Origin: Mastacembelus armatus
Lineage: Eukaryota > Chordata > Actinopteri > Synbranchiformes > Mastacembelidae
DNA: 64,000 nucleotides
NCBI RefSeq assembly: GCF_900324485.2
Contig: NW_022872881.1
Coordinates: 1-64,000, forward strand
Direction: 5' to 3'
A program made the translations under genes and the position numbers. Under the pieces are notes generated by a model, which was not told the DNA's origin, ran no database searches, and saw only the letters and a list, made by a program, of their open reading frames with translations. Of the stretch, positions 1-10,637 are shown piece after piece (position 1 is the first letter of the stretch; every line of letters starts with the position of its first letter).

Positions 1-23
1 ATCGGGCTGGACTGGAGAGGCAT
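1..23 (-). CDS. capn9: 5' tip of a second capn9 copy (exon 1, first codons)
   Basis: The reverse complement of the first 23 bases gives a start codon and the first residues MPLQSSP. They match the start of the complete capn9 gene whose ATG lies at 58232-58234. The rest of this copy would lie upstream of the window. It belongs to the duplicated capn9-taf5l block (1-3793 matches 58214-62053), so it is probably an assembly duplicate and not a second gene. Confidence 0.6.
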
Positions 24-1743
24 CTTCTTCTTGGGGAAGAAGAGCAGAAGGAGCCGTGAGGTGAAGTGTGATGCCCTGAGCTGCCTGCTGTGTGTCTGAT
101 GCAGACGAGCCTGTCAGGTCGGTAGGGCTGAAACGTACACACCCTCCAGACAGAAACTGGTTTATCCTCCTGTGGCGGTGAACCTCGCCCCTGCAGACTC
201 TCCTCTTATCGCTCTCTCTTTGGGCTCGGCTTCATTCCTCACAGTTCAGCAACATATAGATTAAATAGCTAGAAGTGTCATTTAATTCAGTATCTGGCCT
301 AAAGGACCACATAGTGTCGTCGTTTTAAATGGGAACACTAAATCGTATCTGTGCTCAGTGTGTGGTGAACCACCACTTGTCCCCAATTATCTGAGAATTA
401 ATTTAGAGCGTATCAATTCCTGCCAGTCCATGCAGCGATTTCTTGCCTGCCTCAGGTAGATAACGTTTAATGCAGTAATTTCCTTTTGTTGGTTTCTCTG
501 TTTTGTTGACTTTAATCTAATCAGAGCAGTAACTAGGACCAGTTTTACCATGGAAGACTAATGTTTACACATCATAAAAACAGTCTACATGACCTCTCAT
601 CGGGTGAACCGTTCACCTGGAAACTACAGTTCACTACATTCAACTTGTCCAATCTGAACCTAAGGCAGAAATCCTTCTGGTCTAAAGAGAACACAGTCTG
701 AGACACTTGGACATATTGTTAGCAGCTTGTGCACTTTCCTGGTTTTTACCACCAGCTGTCAAAGGAGCTTTATCACAAGCAGGTACTGAACTGAGAACAG
801 GGTCCTGAAGCCCTTTCTGCACTACGAGAAATCTTTGATTCTGGCACCTGATGCTTAGGAGAGCTGAGCCCAGCAGCTCTGGACGAGGTTTAAGTTAAAG
901 TTTCATGTGAATGTAAATTACAAACAAAATCTGGACAAAAGAAAATGAGCAGATATTTATTTACCTGGGAGGACGATATGTGATGTAGTGGTTCGGTCTT
1001 TGGGATGCAAAGATTGCTCCGCTTTCCTCCCACAGTCCAAAAACAAGCAGGCTGGGTCACATTACACACAGGTGTCAATGTTTTCAGCCTTTGGGTGTCA
1101 CTCAGGACCCTCAGCACACGCCTGCAGGTGGAGGCGTCCTCCACCCCAAACTCTCCTGCCACCTCCTAGACGGGGACGGACAAAAGACCAAGACGGACTT
1201 TTCATGATACTCAATGACAAAACAAAAAAGGAGCTGAGTGAAACATTAGTTCAAATATATTCTGTTATTTATTTTGTCTTAGAGTACAACAGTTTACTGA
1301 CAAACACAGAGGAAACTGGCTGAAAGTATAAATGAAATACAAACAAAAAAACTTTCATATGAAAATGCAGGGAAACCAAATCACTTTCATTTACATTTGA
1401 ATCGCTCTGTAAGCACAACCTGGAGGGTTCCATGTTACAAAAATACTGAATCTTTTTAAGCATTGCACAGTTACTGACAGAACAGCTTGAAAAATACAGA
1501 CTTTCGATTCTTAGAAAGTCCTCAGCAAGACTATTACACCGCTAACTCAAATACCTACAGCAGGCTCACGCAGGAAAACCAACCCGCTGTTCTGGGGTTT
1601 TAAATTTCACTCTGTAGCTTCTGTTTTTAAAGAATGAGACTTCCTGATTTACAAAAAAATATTCTTTGCTTCTTGTCTAAGACTGGCGACATCATCAATC
1701 TAACACCCGGAACCATTCAGGCTCAAAAACCCGACGGCCGTGG
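24..1743. other. capn9-taf5l spacer and taf5l 3' UTR, copy 1
   Basis: Near-identical to 58235-59998, with many one- to few-base indels. It holds the 5' flank of capn9 on the left and the taf5l 3' UTR on the right (minus strand). A reverse-strand AATAAA near 1267 could end the taf5l transcript. About 990-1060 resembles a common fish interspersed repeat (reverse of the motif tttggactgtgggagga). No other gene is seen. Confidence 0.6.
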
Positions 1744-3711
1744 CTACTGCTCTGTCTTCTCCTGTGCAGTTCCCGTCACCAGCAGCAGGTTGCAGGCCAT
1801 GAACTGCACGTTCAGCACGTTGCTGGTGTTTCCAGTGTACAGTCCCACCAACTCGCTGGATGAGCCGTCAGCAGGCGTCCCACCGTGGGAGTTGCGGATG
1901 TCCCACACCCGGACCGAGTTGTCCATAGACGAGGAGGCCACCAGGCTGCTGTCCGGGCTGAAGGACAGGCTGGTGATGTTGTCTGTGTGTCCCCGCAGGT
2001 CTTTGTACAACGTCCCTGATGCCAAGTCCCACAGCTTCACCCGCTGGTCCTCACCAGCTGACGCCAAGTACTTCCCGTTAGGGGAGAACGCGAGTGAAAG
2101 CACCGGGCCGCGGTGGCCAGTGAAAAGGCGAACGGACGCACCCTGCTGGGTGCCCCACAGCCGGACAGTCTTGTCTGTGGAGCCGGTGGCCAGATAGTTG
2201 GAGTTGGGGTGGAATTTGACACAGTCAACGTCAGCGAGCCCAGCGTACAGCCGCAGCGGTAGGTGCGAGAGAATGTCCAGAGGCGCGCGGTGCGGTCGTG
2301 GGAACCGCTGCAAAGTAAAGGCTGCAGGGACTGACGTCCACGTCCACACCGGGTAGGCGTGGCCCTGGTACAGAGCCGTGTTGGTGAAGCTGCCCAGGTC
2401 CCAGTAGCGGACGGTCGTGTCTTCAGAGCAGGAGAGCAGGCCCGAGCTGTCCGTCAGGAAGGAGGTACGATACACCGGGCCGCTGTGACCCGCAGCAGCG
2501 TCTTTATCTCGCTGCCTGAGCCGTCTTCCTCATCCACCTGCGCAGAGAACAACAGAAACAAGAAATAACACAACACTAACCAAACCATCCTGCCCTGAAC
2601 TGCCACTGTGTTTGTGAAAACATTCATGTTCAAATGATGTGAAAAACAAAAAAAGAGTGAGCAGTTAGAACTCCAGCCGAACTAGAGATTATTTTAATTA
2701 GATTAACTCACTGATTAGAAGCTATAACATTAATGGAATAACACCCACTAGACCCTTCAACCTTATCTCGACTCACTTCCTCCTCCAGTACACACATGCC
2801 AGGTGGATGCGCGACACATCAGCCTGATGCGGTTTGGCCTTCAGCTTTCTGGCTCGAAGGCTCCAGAGCTTCACTGTGGAGCTGTCGAAGCCGGCGGCCA
2901 GCAGCCGGCTGTCGGCCGACACCTCAGCCGTGTTCAGCATCTGCTCCGTGTGGTGGAAAGCATAAAAACCACGGTGGTGAGCGAGGGGGGCCCTCGCGGA
3001 CTTTCTTTATGCAGTCCTGCAGTCCAGGGCCGCCTCGTTCTGTGGGATCCCTGCAGGGACTTCCACCCCGTCCCCACACTCAGCTCCATCCACTCCTGCC
3101 CAGGAGGAGGTGGAGTTTGGGGCGGCGGCGTTAGACCACTGGTACCGCCATACAGTTGGTAGTCTGTGCGCTGGGAAGCAGTGACCTCCACCTGCAGGTG
3201 CGTGCTGAGGGCCTTGCAGAGGGCGCTGTTGTCCTCGCTCTGCAGGTAGCGCAAGCAGGTAGCTGTAGGCAGGCTCCGTCAGGTGAACCACATACTTGTG
3301 CTCCAGGAAAGCACTCAGCCGGGGTTGGCTGCAATGTCCTGAATAGTGAGAACATGGCGGAGCTGCTCTATGGTGGCACGCTGCGCTGTCCTGAAGAAAG
3401 GCGCCGTGGAAGCGACTGTAAAATCCATCTACTGCCCCCTTCAGGCCACCGCGCACCATGTCCAGGTGGAGGTAGACGAACAGTGGGTAGGGATGCAGCT
3501 CACCTCCTTCGCCCAGGATAGTTCTGTCTCTAAATAAAATAAAAAAAACCAAGATCACAGCTGCAGCTAAGGAAGGACTCCTGTGACTGTGCAGCAGCAA
3601 TGCGGATGTGCTACCTGACAGAAAGGAGCGCAGTCTGGAGTACTGGGTCTTACTGCTGTGGGTCAGACTGGCAGGGTGCAGCAGAGACGATGTTGGCACA
3701 GCGGACTCCGC
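1744..3711 (-). CDS. taf5l: taf5l, copy 1 (frame-disrupted, 5' exon missing)
   Basis: TAF5-like WD40 subunit of the SAGA/PCAF histone acetyltransferase complexes (PAF65-beta), a nuclear scaffold protein. Exons by comparison with the second copy: about 3615-3711, 2777-3529 and 1744-2537. The last exon encodes the C-terminal WD40 repeats, with recognisable blades such as [18 protein letters not shown] and [19 protein letters not shown]. Against copy 2 (59999-61971) the WD exon has extra small indels near 2230-2345 and 2485-2510 that scramble the reading frame. 2521-3793 is identical to 60781-62053. The first exon, expected to carry the LisH/N-terminal region, is absent and the 100-N gap follows. 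Identity as TAF5L is firm. That this is a second real gene is unlikely; a false assembly duplicate is the better reading. Confidence 0.85.
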
Positions 3712-3793
3712 CTGCACTGCTCAGACGTGAAGAAGGAAAGAAGCAGTGGGAGAGAACGAGGAACGTTATCATGTTAAGGGTAGAACCATTTTC

Positions 3794-3893
3794 NNNNNNN
3801 NNNNNNNNNNNNNNNNNNNNNNNNNNNNNNNNNNNNNNNNNNNNNNNNNNNNNNNNNNNNNNNNNNNNNNNNNNNNNNNNNNNNNNNNNNNNN
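3794..3893. other. Assembly gap (100 N)
   Basis: Exactly 100 N, the usual placeholder for a scaffold gap of unknown size. It begins directly after the base that corresponds to 62053, where the second taf5l copy switches abruptly to capn9 sequence. On the right it cuts gene A inside exon 1. Confidence 0.98.
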
Positions 3894-6729
3894 GGACAAC
3901 ATCCTGGCAATAGGTGAGGTTAAAATTTCTCTATGAATCAGAAGTCAAACCTCTACTTCTTTAGAAACCATCAACAATAGAAAAGCAGATACATACACTA
4001 CCAGTCAAACACTTGGTCACACTCTACCATTGAAGTGAATGAGAAAGTGTGTCCAAACGTTTGACTGGTACCGTAAATGTACATGTGGATTATTAAAGGA
4101 AGAATTTTTCACTTATCGACTATCACCTTTGTTGTCTTCTTTCTCCTTGGTTGCTTCCTCTTGTCGTGACTGCAGTTATCTGTGAGTTCAATATGAGGTC
4201 CAGCCTGAACACTGACCTGGTCAGAGTGTACGGCACACGCAGAACTACAACAGTCAGGCCAACAACAGTATCAACGACTACTGTACCAACAACCACTGAA
4301 ACAACAACCACCGAAACAACCACTGTACCAACAACCACTGAAACAACCACTGTACCAACAACCACTGAAACAACAACCACCGAAACAACCACTGTACCAA
4401 CAACCACTGAACAACACTGAAACAACAACCCCTGAAACAACCACCGAAACAACCACTGAAACAACCACTGTACCAACAACCACTGAAACAACCACTGAAA
4501 CAACCACCACTGAAACAACCACTGAAACAACCACTGAAACAACCACCACTGAAACAACCACTGAAACAACACCACTGAAACAACCACTGTACCAACAACC
4601 ACTGAAACAACCACTGAAACAACAACCCTGAAACAACCCCGAAACAACCACTGAAACAACAACCCCTGAAACAACCACTGTACCAACAACCACTGAAACA
4701 ACCACTGTACCAACAACCACTGAAACAACAACCACCGAAACAACCACTGAAACAACAACCCCTGAAACAACCACCGAAACAACCACTGAACAACAACCAC
4801 TGAAACAACCACTGAACCAACAACCACCGACAACACCACTGAAACAACAACCACCGAAACAACCACTGAAACAACCCCTGAAACAACAACCACAGAACAA
4901 ACCTCTGAAACAACAACCACAGAACCAACCATTGAAACAACAACCACAGAACCAACCATTGAAACAACAACCACAGAACCAACCACTGAAACAACAACCA
5001 CTGAAACAACCATTGAAACAACCACTGAAACAACAACCACAGAACCAACCTCTGAAACAACAACCACAAGAACCAACTATTGAAACAAACAACCACAGAA
5101 CCAACCTCTGAAACAACAACCACTGAAACAACCATTGAAACAACCACAGAACCAACCATTGAAACAACAACCACAGAACCAACCATTGAAACAACAACCA
5201 CAGAACCAACCTCTGAAACAACAACCACTGAAACAACCACTGAAACAACCACTGAAACAACAACCACCGAAACAACCACTGAACAACAACCACAGAACCA
5301 AGCGTATTGAAACAACAACCACAGAACCAACCTCTGAAACAACAACCACTGAAACAACCATTGAAACAACCACAGAACCAACCATTGAAACAACAACCAC
5401 AGAACCAACTATTGAAACAACAACCACTGAAACAACCTCTGAAACAACAACCACAGAACCAACCTCTGAACAACAACCACTGAAACAACTATTGAAACAA
5501 CAACCACTGAAACAACCTCTGAAACAACAACCACTGAAACAACAACCACTGAAACAACCACTGAAACAACAACCACAGAACCAACCTCTGAAACAACAAC
5601 CACTGAAACAACCACTGTACCAACTGAAGCATTTGTTCCTGCCAGACGAAAGCGGCAGTCCCGCTCCTTCAATGGGAAGTCTGACTCGAGAGAGAAGGAT
5701 AGCCTGAAAGAACAGCTGGACAAGGAAGAGAACGAGTTTGATGAGGAAGAGCTGGAGCAGGACAACAATAGGATGGAGGATGGAGACAGTAGTCGTGAGG
5801 GCCGTGGAAAACGTAAGCAGAAGAAGCCCTGGTCCCTGGGCCTTTATGGGCTTTTCCAGCTGTCAGACGGCTACTTCTGTGACTCAGGTTATCGCTGGTC
5901 CAGGAATAAGTGTGGAACAGCCTGCAGTGGTGAGAGAACACAGCAATCACTAACTATTATTAAAGTTTGATAACTAGCATGTTCATAACTGTTCCTTTTT
6001 TCTATTGAAGCCTTCACCGACGACAACATACTGGATGACATTGCTTGCTTGGTGAAGACTGATTACTGGAAGTAAGTTAAATGGGAATTCAGTCCAAAGC
6101 TACTTTTTAAATGTGAAACACATTCACCAGGTGAGAAAACTGACTTAAAAGGCTCTGAAGGCAAATAACTGCAGGAGGTTTTCATGTATTTATTTATGTT
6201 GTATTTTCAGTAGTTGCTTTAAAGCTCAGGTGTGAGTTTGCTATGAGCTTCTGTTCCAGATTCTGTCCTTACCACAGAAATATGTAGTCTAAATAAAACC
6301 AGGTACTCTGGTTTCCTCCCACAGTCCAAAAACATGTATGTCAGGTTGATTGGTGACTCTAAATTGCCCATAGGAGTGAGTGTGAGTGTGTGAGGTTGTT
6401 TGTCTCTATGTGGCCCTGTGATGGACTGGGGACCTGTCCAGGGTGGACCCCTGCCTTTCACCCAGAGAGAGCTGGGATAGGCTCCAGCAGGTCCCTGGGA
6501 CCCTAGTTAGGACTAAGGGGGTATAGATGATGGATGGAAACTACTAATAGACACAATATAAGTGCAGGCACAGGATGTCAAATAAACAGTTGAACCAGTG
6601 ACGTGATAAAACAGCAGAGTGGTGAGGTAATAATCATTTAAACCTTCTTTCTCATCTCACAGGTTCATCTTGAAGGAGGCTTCTCTCGTGTGTCTCCGCA
6701 CACGGAACTTCTTCAGTGAATGTAAATGA
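3894..6729 (+). CDS. Lysozyme-C/alpha-lactalbumin-like gene A with Thr-rich mucin-like insert (5' end in gap)
   Basis: Secreted lysozyme-fold protein. Exons: end of exon 1 at 3894-3913 (GDNILAI, matching GENFVAK in its neighbours), exon 2 at 4176-5929, exon 3 at 6011-6071, exon 4 at 6663-6729. This is the classic four-exon lysozyme C layout; the extra small exon of B, D, E and F is absent. Exon 2 opens with VICEFNMRSSLNT, aligned to the lysozyme Cys30 helix with Arg at the Glu35 site. It ends with LGLYGLFQLSDGYFC, which has Leu at the Asp52 site. Cysteine spacing C-x10-C-x3-C-x13-C fits lysozyme 64-76-80-94. The loop FTDDNILDDIAC resembles the alpha-lactalbumin calcium loop. Between these parts lies about 1.35 kb of Thr/Glu/Pro repeat, then a basic ARRKRQ site, an acidic stretch and GRGKRKQKK. 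The repeat as assembled contains several frame slips, so the exact insert length is unknown. The signal peptide should lie in the gap. Confidence 0.75.
4250..5616 (+). repeat. Coding minisatellite, Thr/Glu/Pro-rich (gene A exon 2)
   Basis: Short degenerate units built from acaaccactgaa, acaaccacagaacca and acaaccattgaa, which read as TTTE, TTTEPT and TTIE in the gene frame. Units vary between 6 and 15 bases. Single-base slips (for example near 4405 and 4565) shift the frame locally. It lies wholly inside one exon and is a mucin-like O-glycosylation substrate by composition. Confidence 0.9.
6295..6540. repeat. Interspersed fish repeat (LINE/SINE-type tail)
   Basis: Contains tttcctcccacagtccaaaa, then segments resembling 'gtgatggactggggacctgt' and 'ctttcacccagagagagctg', and ends in atggatgg. 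A related fragment lies at 13965-14095. This is a very abundant teleost repeat type. I place it among non-LTR retrotransposon tails without a firm family name. It lies in intron 3 of gene A. Confidence 0.6.
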
Positions 6730-7437
6730 GCAGCTGCCAGAAGACATTTTCAGGATTTCCTCTACCTCCACTGTGACTGTTGCTACCTTCATCAGTCATT
6801 ATGTCTTGACGACGAAAATCTTTTTATGTTACATGATCTTTCTATGATTAGTGTCAGAACATGTTTTCACAGCACTGACTAACCAAAGCTTGATTTTTTC
6901 CACCCACCATCCCTGCCTTTACATTTAGTTGTTCCCTCATATCCAGTACAGGAAACTTAGGGAACCTTCAGGTCAACATGCTAATGTTTAACACGTTCCC
7001 TATCTTACTTTAGCACATTAGCAGTAACACTTCATTAAAACAGGTGGATGTTCAGTAATAGAGATAAAGTTTCAAACATCAGCATGTTAAACTGGAAATT
7101 AGCAGTTAAAGTACTGGACTAATTGAAATTCTGACCTGATTATGGTGCCAGATAAAACATGAAGGCACTGACAGGTGCCAAGAGGTTTCATGGCAGTCCA
7201 TCCAATTTGCTGTTCAGACATTGAAAAATGTCAAATGGTGTTTCATATCAAGGCAGGGAAGAGTTTAGTTATTGCATCAATGGAAACCATTGGTGTCACA
7301 TGTACACCGAGCTCTGCAGACCAGCAGATGCTGAGATAGATAAGATTAGATAAGTGAAAAGGTGAAACCAGCTACTGACTGGAAGCTTTAATGTTTTGGG
7401 GACCATGAATGTCTCTGAATTTCCCCCATGGGGGGTG
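6730..7437. other. 3' flank of gene A
   Basis: No gene seen. An ATTAAA lies near 7033. I see no AATAAA between the gene A stop codon and the tandem array that begins at 7438, so gene A may use the ATTAAA or a signal inside that array. Confidence 0.5.
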
Positions 7438-7778
7438 AATAAAGTGTCTATGAATAAAGTGTCTATGAATAAAGTGTCTATGAATAAAGTATCTATGAAT
7501 AAAGTGTCTATGAATAAAGTGTCTATGAATAAAGTGTCTATGAATAAAGTGTCTATGAATAAAGTATCTATGAATAAAGTGTCTATGAATAAAGTGTCTA
7601 TGAATAAAGTGTCTATGAATAAAGTGTCTATGAATAAAGTGTCTATGAATAAAGTGTCTATGAATAAAGTGTCTATGAATAAAGTGTCTATGAATAAAGT
7701 GTCTATGAATAAAGTATCTATGAATAAAGTGTCTATGAATAAAGTGTCTATGAATAAAGTGTCTATGAATAAAGTATG
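7438..7778. repeat. 15-bp minisatellite carrying AATAAA in every unit (about 23 copies)
   Basis: Perfect or nearly perfect units of aataaagtgtctatg, with a few copies carrying gta in place of gtg. Each unit contains the canonical polyadenylation hexamer on the + strand, the direction of gene A just upstream. The period is a multiple of three, so long pseudo-open frames occur on both strands; they are not genes. Confidence 0.95.
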
Positions 7779-7789
7779 TGTCTGTCTAT

Positions 7790-10359
7790 CTATGAATATT
7801 TGCACTCAATTTCACAACAGTGCACCCAAACAGATATTTGGTGTGTTCTCAGGGTGTGACATATATTTGCAGGGATGCTGCACTGAGACTTCCGGGTTAA
7901 ATAAATAAAAAAGTAAGTCTGTACCATGAGCATGGCTGCAACATGTGATTCCAGTCAGCTTCCAGGATGACATGGAGCATACAGTCTCTGGGAGTTAACA
8001 ATATAATACAGTCAATACTGTGGTGCACACTGAGGGTCTCATTAGTGAGTCACATGGACGTGTATTCCTGTATTTATGACATCTTGTATTTTGAGCATTA
8101 AATGCAGCAGCATTTACACAAAAACAAATCCCAAGGAGGAGGGTTGGATCACCACACACTAAATGTTGTGACATACTGAGACAGCTACTGGTCTAAAGAT
8201 CCAGGCTCAGATACTCTTTTAAAGAATGAAATCAGATACAACAATTGTTTTATTTGGCAAATGCACACAAATAAAATAGTCCCACTTGTCATGCCTGCTC
8301 TAACTGATCCGGTTCCAGTACCTGGAAAAACAAGACTACGGTGAAACAGCTGTAAGACAATGGAAATCTGTTCTCCTTTCTGTAACTACAACAGAAGTAC
8401 AACCACACTTGAGACAAGTTGAATTAAATAACTACTTGCAGTCATCAGTATGAGCATACTCCCATGTAACCTGTAACCTCAGACAAGCTCCTTGTTATTA
8501 ACGTCAGCAAAGGGCTCAGTTACTGTTGGCCCCCAAACTCTAGAGAAACATGAAAAGGCACCAAACAACAAAGCCAGAGTAGCTTGGGAACAGGAGGAGG
8601 AGTCCCCTGAACTATGGCAGGTAATTCTTAACAGTACACAGAGTAATTAATGCCAGGCACTGAGTGCAGTACTGAACCTAGATATAGAACCTGACCTACA
8701 CCTGACCTTCATGTTATAAAAGGTAGGAAGTCTTTACAATACTGAACAGTCAGTTGAGCCGATTGACAGCTCAGGTGTGTACAGTAGCTAAAGTAGCAGC
8801 AGACGTGACTTCAAGTGATTGGAGAAGTGGACTGGGCACTGCACCAATCAGACGCTTCAGAGCTGACAAACCTGACATGCATCAGGAAGTGGAAATTGCT
8901 ATCTGCTTCACCGGTAATGTTTTCTACCAACCAGGAGAATGTGTCTGAGATTTGACACTCACGTCAAACTGGATCTGCAGCTTTGTCACTTGTGGAATTG
9001 GTGTAGTCTTACAAAAATGCTGTGTAGAGGAACCGTCTCACGGCACTGGGGTGTTGGGTTCATGTTTGAACGTCTCAGTTCATCCTGTTTTCGTCTATAT
9101 AAAAAAGAAGAAAACAAAAATCAGTTGCTCTGCTGCCTCTTAAAGTCCAGAGAGAGTGTACGCCCAAAGGGTCATAGTTTAGAATCACAGCAGCATCAAA
9201 ATATAGTCTGCTTCAGTTCTTAGCTTGGAGCAAGAAACAGAGAATAAGGTTGATCAGCTGGTGTAGAGCTCTAAAATTCTGGACTGGGTCCTGAATTTGA
9301 CAATGGCAGAAATGCTTCTTGGCACTGATTATACTGGAGGGATGAATTCTTCTGAAAGACGTTCACTCGTTTGGTGTTTTGATGGCAGTGGTGTTCAACA
9401 GTCGGCCATCGGCCCCTGTTGGACCGTCAGGGGAGTGTGTCGGCGTAGTCTTTGCGGAGTGTATCACACATCTGCACCTGTCAGCCAACTCAATCTGTTG
9501 GATCAGCCGTGGATCCTTCAGTGAGAGAGAGAAAGCACTCTGATTGGCTGCTCAGCTCAGTGGATCATTGTGGTATTTCTGTTTTCATGCATTCAGGGGA
9601 GTTTCTTCTGGTTTTTCTCCTCCACCTCTCCCTTTCTTCTTCCACAGCCAAAGACCAAGGCCTGACGACACCAGCACACAGGGACTCGTGTTAGGCTGAG
9701 ATGTGGTGACCATTTTCACAGACGTCCAACCAAAACTCATGACAGATAAACCTGACACTCACAAACAGCGTTGTACTGACATAGTGACCGCCAGGGGCCA
9801 GGGCCAGAATTTCAGGCTTTCCGTCTATTGTGTACTTGAAATGTGTTTGTGTGCTGCCACATAATAACTTAGTGTTGGGTTTCTCTGCACAGTAACAAAA
9901 GAAGGGTGGTTTTCAGGTAAACGAACTCTCCCACTGCATCTCCCTCTTCTTTCCCCAGGAAAATCTGTCCTCTAACTTTGTTTGGACCCTTGAGATGGGA
10001 GGGGGTTCCAAATGAAACATGCTCTGGGCACGTCAGCGCTTTGATGCTCTTGGTCTTTCTTTTGTTGGCTTAACATGATAGCAGTGCCCAGCATTATATT
10101 AAACACACTGCGCTCACACTACCAGTGCTCACACCCAGCCCTCTGAAATTATAGACGGCTGTGGGAGATATGAGGAGATAAACCATTTCACCTTTTCTCT
10201 TTTAGTCTCACAGTTGTCTTTCCTTGTTTTGTTTGAAGGTTCTTGTGCTCAACCCAAACTTAGAAATAATATATACCAAAATGTTGTTCTGGTGTTAAAA
10301 GAAGCGTGAGCATGGCTAAGGAATCGATCTAGTTAACTTCTTCAGACTTTCCCTTTCCT
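7790..10359. other. Intergenic, no gene recognised
   Basis: Between gene A and gene B. Unique-looking AT-moderate sequence with no lysozyme-type exon, RNA gene or clear transposon coding region that I can see. Short open frames near 8754-9694 have no recognisable domain, no signal peptide and no support from splice context. Confidence 0.5.
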
Positions 10360-10600
10360 CTGGCTATGTCCTTTCAATGGACCAGGGTGTAACCTGTATA
10401 TTTGAAAAGATGTTTTCAGGTAAACGGATCATTTGTCCTCCCTTGTCTCCTAGTGGGTTCAAAAACCCCAGAGCTAAGTAGAAACATGGCTCACAGCATA
10501 ATGTATTTCGAGAGGCTTCTAGGAACCAAGGGAGTGGCCTTTGTTCACGCTGAACAAAAGATGCTGAGGTGCTGAGGAGAGTATATAGATACCCCATCAC
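10360..10600 (+). promoter_or_regulatory. Shared upstream promoter block of gene B
   Basis: Two blocks recur upstream of paralogues. One is tgtcctttcaatgg followed by gtaacctgt...gatgttttcagg (10366-10405; compare 14327, 21383, 25823). The other is aggaaccaagggagtggcct (10519; compare 21516 and 25980). A TATA-like tatagata follows near 10583, about 55 bases before the ATG. Conservation across paralogues suggests core promoter function, but duplication alone could also explain it. Confidence 0.55.
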
Positions 10601-10637
10601 GTATGTGTTCAGAGTCAGATCAACAGTTGGAGTCAAG

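Noticed and set aside
1634-2197. Plus-strand open frame of 187 codons (and its copy at 59928-60452)
   Set aside because: Antisense shadow of the taf5l WD40 exon, whose minus-strand protein is clearly recognised.
4123-5768. Long minus-strand open frames (up to about 400 codons) with Val/Trp/Phe/Cys-rich repeats
   Set aside because: They mirror the Thr-rich coding minisatellite of gene A; the + strand has flanking lysozyme exons with correct splice phases.
7296-7908. Open frames of about 170 codons on both strands, repeats MNKVS and FIDTL
   Set aside because: Product of a 15-base tandem repeat whose period is a multiple of three; no start context, domain or splice support.
8754-9694. Candidate small genes between A and B
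   Set aside because: Short overlapping frames without signal peptide, domain or splice consistency.
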